DNA of 64,000 nt from Eutreptiella sp. 'Long Island Sound 2002' (lineage: Eukaryota; Euglenozoa; Euglenophyceae; Eutreptiales; Eutreptiaceae), in the NCBI GenBank assembly GCA_964036045.1, contig OZ038386.1, positions 13,307,613 through 13,371,612 on the forward strand, written 5' to 3'. The position numbers and the translations under genes were made by a program. Numbering within the stretch: the stretch's first letter is position 1; every line of letters begins with the position of its first letter. The notes below the pieces were generated by a model, which was given only the letters and a program-made list of their open reading frames with translations, had not been told where the DNA came from and made no database searches. Positions 60,861-64,000 of the stretch are shown here, piece by piece.

Positions 60861-61598
60861 AAATCCGCCCGCGCTCCCCTGCATCCCCCCCCATCCCCGA
60901 ACAACAACTGCAACCATGAGTGCAGCCTCAGTGTTGCAGGTCGTGGTCCAGTCCTCAATCGATTTGACAGTTTTAGCCACCAACAATCCACGGTAACCGC
61001 AGGACATTGTACCGTCGCGAGTCAGTCACTGGTTGCCCTAGTCAGTCATTTTGCTTTGATCTTCTTTTGGGCTTCTCTTGTCGACAGGGTCATGGGTCCC
61101 TTTAAAGTGGGGATCAGCACTGAAAGATGGCATTCGTGCCGTTTCTGTTGGGATGGCAGCAATGGTGATGTCAGCACAACACAGAGGTCATCCGTTTTGC
61201 TGGACGTTGGATGTGTATCGTGTCGCCCGTTGCACGATCTCTCGGGTGGCACAATAATCGCCCTGGATCGGGGCCGTTTATTTCTTTGTCTGGTGTCTCC
61301 CCCGATGCGCACGTGCGTTAGGGCCCGTATATATCCTTCACTGATGAGGCGCAAAGTGCGCTTCACCGTTGATGAGGCGCAAGGAGTGCCTCACCCAACT
61401 GACTGACCTTACACCTGATGGGCTGGGGGCTTGATGGCGGGGCATGCCCGTTGCACATGGGGTGGCCTTCGGTGAGAGCCAGTGTGCAGCGAAATCTCGC
61501 AGATTGTCAAGTGGCACATTTCTGCACAAACACCGTAACACGGGTTCTGAGAATATTGCCTGGTTGCATGTGTCCCCCCTTTCACTCACGACTCACCC

Positions 61599-61664
61599 TC
61601 CCTCCCTGCCTGCCTCCCTCCCTCTCTGCCTCCCTCCCTCCCTCCCTCCCTCCCTCCCTCCCTT
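61599..61664. repeat. (CCCT)n microsatellite
   Basis: CCCT/CCTG units, about 60 bases, with the last 30 nearly perfect. Confidence 0.9.
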
Positions 61665-61842
61665 TTAATTGGGCTCACTTGTCACGGGTCTGTGGCATTA
61701 TGCACATTTTTTTTTCGAGTGGAGTTCAGTTTTGTGGGGAACTTTTTGTGGGTACAATGGCTCTTGGCCCCGAATATGGTCATTCGGGCAACATTTGTGG
61801 GGGTTTTGCGGGAGGGGGGGCTGGAACTGAAAGTGTAGAATT

Positions 61843-62450
61843 GTTACCATACAAATCCTAAAGATTTAGGAAAATATTCAATTCCCGGCACAAGGTGTTT
61901 TTGTCCGCACAAAAAATAAAACGCAAAAAAAAAAAATTTGATGTCATGCCCTACGCAAAAATGGATTCCGCAAAAAAAATCGCAAAAATAAAATATTTTT
62001 TGCCCCTGCCCCCCCTTTTTGCAACAATGCCAGAATCGCGGGAGAGTTTGCCCCACTGCTTGTTGCCCCCCCCTCTTCCCTGTCTCATGCCCCATTCTGC
62101 ACCTTGCTTTGCTTGCAGAGAATGATGAATCAGGGACCAGACCTGAATCATGCTTGTTGGTGTTTATCTGTGCTATGGACTGTAATCCCAGAGCCCAAGG
62201 TACGCACGGTCTCTTGCAGTAGCAACAAAATGAATCAACCCCAATCCCCAAAACGCAAAAAAACGCAAGAAAAGAAATAATTTTTGGTGTAACGCCCTAC
62301 GCAAAAATGGGTTCCGCAAAAAAAAAATCGCAAAAATAAAATATTTTTTGCCCATTTTGGATGCTGTCGCAAAATTTTTGCTTATGATTAATTCAAAACA
62401 TCCAACGCAAAAATAAGGATTCCGCGAATCTTTAGGATTTGTACGGTATC
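61843..62450. mobile_element. 608-bp inverted-repeat (MITE-like) element
   Basis: Inverted ends at 61,843-61,866 and 62,427-62,450 share ACAAATCCTAAAGATT within a 24-bp match with two mismatches. Inside, an A-rich segment (CCTACGCAAAAATGG, TTCCGCAAAAAAA, TCGCAAAAATAAAATATTTT) occurs twice in direct orientation (about 61,920-62,003 and 62,250-62,352). The element is strikingly AT-rich against its GC-rich surroundings and has no coding capacity. No target duplication is evident. Confidence 0.75.
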
Positions 62451-63419
62451 ACCAAAAGATCATCCTCCATTTGCAGCCATTTTGATGCCCCATCCAGGAT
62501 GGCAGGGGGCATTTTGCTATTTGGTCAGTTTAACTCCTGTCCACTGCTGGGCCCCGAGACGGCAGAGGTTGTGTACGTAGCCAACATCTCCTCGCCACTA
62601 CCCAGGGTTTACCGCGCATTCGTACACAAATATTTACAAACCAGAGAATATTTACGAATGAATTTGTTTCGCAACTGCGAATCAGTGGGAATCCCTGCAC
62701 TATTTTAGCTCTTGCCACTGGTCAGTGCTTGCCTTGCCTTCCCACTGGAGCCAAAGCGTTGGGATCGGTGTCAGTGTAAGGATTGCAGCTGAGTGCCCAC
62801 ACGTGGCTAGGGTACAGGAAGTTGGTTTGTGCTGGAGGGTAGGAACAGGCCAACAATGCGCTATTCCTACTTCACTGGCCAACAGATGTCACGGACTTAG
62901 GAAACTGTGCACTGAGCGAAGGACGAGTACAAGAAGTTAACGGGCACAAGAGGAAAGTGAACCGTTGCTGTAGGATGGCTTAGGATCAAGGACAGGTTGG
63001 TAGAGCATTGCCGGATTGTTGGAGTGTTGGGTCTACCCCAATCAAATCTGGAGGCGACCAGCCAGCCCCGGCATGCGAAGGGTTCTGTCCTATTGTAGGG
63101 GGGAAGTTCGTGGTAATCGGGTCTGTCCCATATCGGGTGGTTGCCAGCGTGGTGTGTCTTGTTTGCCAATCGCTTAGCCATGGGGGCTGGGGTCCAGCGG
63201 TGTGCGCGATGTGCACAGGTGAAAGTAACCATCAGTACTGGTTCACTGGAACCAGGAGTTACGTCGGAATTCACGGGTCCTCTTTTCCGAAGTTGCAGAA
63301 ATTAAAAGGCACAACCTGGAAATCCAGCGAAATTGCTGCCTGCAGCGAAGCCGCTGGCCACTGTTGCGCGCACCGCGGAGCTGTTCCCCGTGATTGTCTT
63401 TTGATCGTCTCGACAGTCG

Positions 63420-64000
63420 ATGCCACAGCGCTGCCAAGCGCCACTTTTGCCCGCGACGGCCCATGATCCTCCCGAAGGGCTCCCGGCCCCGGGCCGGGGC
63501 TGCCGCCTTCTCAGTGGCATTCTCGTGCTGGTGATGACCGGCCTGTGCCTTCCTCGGCCTTCTTCGTCCGGTCCTTCGGCCGCGTCCCTGTGGGTGTGGC
63601 CCCGGGCGGTCCCCCGCAGCACCGCAGCCCCCGGGACGTGGCCAGCAGGCGTCGCCGGCCCACGGCCGGCCACACATCGTAGACCCGAGGGGCCGTTGCA
63701 GCGGCTCCAGAACACGGCAGAGGGACCGGGACAAACGGGGCGGGTCTCTGAGTGCGACGTCGTTCCGGTGAGACCAAAGTACAGGGGCCGTCGAGCGCGT
63801 GCGTCCGCCTCACGTCTCTGGCCGAGCGATGCGGGTCGGTTGGGCCCGCACGCCTTGTCCGATGGTGCGCAGGTTCCGCAGGCGGAAGCCGCAGGCATCA
63901 CCTGGGGGCCCGTGAGGGGGGTGGCGCGGACTGTGCTGGCCGGGCTCGCGCTGGCGTCGCTGGCAGCGCTTTGGCGCCACGGGCCGCGTGCACGGCCCCC
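63420..64000 (+). CDS. Possible GC-rich coding start, cut by the window edge
   Basis: From ATG 63,420 (first ATG after an in-frame TGA at 63,402) one + strand frame stays open for 193 codons to the end of the window. The peptide has two hydrophobic stretches (LLSGILVLVMTGLCL at about residues 35-49 and VLAGLALASLAALW near the end), with an Arg/Ala/Pro-rich region between, as in organelle-targeted or membrane proteins of GC-rich algae. Minus-strand frames are also open here, so composition alone could explain it. No family recognised. Confidence 0.3.
   Translation, partial: MPQRCQAPLLPATAHDPPEGLPAPGRGCRLLSGILVLVMTGLCLPRPSSSGPSAASLWVWPRAVPRSTAAPGTWPAGVAGPRPATHRRPEGPLQRLQNTAEGPGQTGRVSECDVVPVRPKYRGRRARASASRLWPSDAGRLGPHALSDGAQVPQAEAAGITWGPVRGVARTVLAGLALASLAALWRHGPRARP

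Larger units (their letters stand above)
59907..63419. other. No gene recognised downstream of bystin
   Basis: Contains the (TTG)n microsatellite, a CCCT run and an inverted-repeat element, listed separately. Other frames are short and unremarkable. No standard polyadenylation signal was seen just after the bystin stop. Confidence 0.5.

Overview
The window is nuclear DNA from a eukaryote, most likely a free-living flagellated protist or alga with a large, repeat-rich genome. I cannot name the lineage from sequence alone; a prasinophyte-like green alga and a dinoflagellate are both possible. The evidence is a set of GC-rich genes cut by long GT-AG introns (0.6-7.2 kb), no operon-like gene packing, dozens of poly-G/poly-C runs, pentanucleotide and other microsatellites, and many transposon fragments. 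All confident genes lie on the + strand.

Two host genes are clear. A multi-exon WD40 gene occupies about 20.1-43.5 kb (8 recognisable exons, at least 821 residues, about 14 WD40-type blades, acidic C-terminus, 5' end not identified). A five-exon bystin/ENP1 gene (40S ribosome biogenesis) occupies 50,968-59,906. Their introns hold most of the mobile and repetitive DNA: an RNase H fragment of a non-LTR retrotransposon, a zinc-finger transposon ORF broken by two TAG codons, a U1-type zinc-finger ORF, a gag-like ORF, a transposase remnant, a ~100-bp degenerate satellite, and in bystin intron 1 a 4.1-kb array of a 47-bp minisatellite bracketed by direct copies of a dispersed repeat. Two short exons at 2.5 and 3.5 kb join in phase and suggest another, unidentified gene. 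A long GC-rich frame runs off the right edge.

The most unusual region is about 10.86-17.14 kb, an AT-richer island that does not look like its surroundings. It carries two same-strand genes with no family I recognise: an intronless 697-residue protein, and a 798-residue Lys-rich protein in eight exons with tiny 67-100-bp introns. It also carries 13 exact and 6 near copies of the palindrome ATCGAAATTTCGAT, placed only between genes and inside introns. The outermost palindromes sit in a 20-bp inverted repeat at the two ends. I read this as an undescribed mobile element or captured element that uses the palindrome as a protein-binding site; that reading is inference.

Other mobile DNA includes a 757-bp non-autonomous hAT element at 3,956-4,712 with perfect 23-bp terminal inverted repeats and a perfect 8-bp target duplication, two further inverted-repeat elements (22.8-23.2 kb and 61.8-62.5 kb), and several dispersed repeat families present two to four times in the window. 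From 0-10.8 kb, 17.2-20.1 kb, 43.5-51.0 kb and 59.9-63.4 kb I see no gene I would defend apart from the entries listed.
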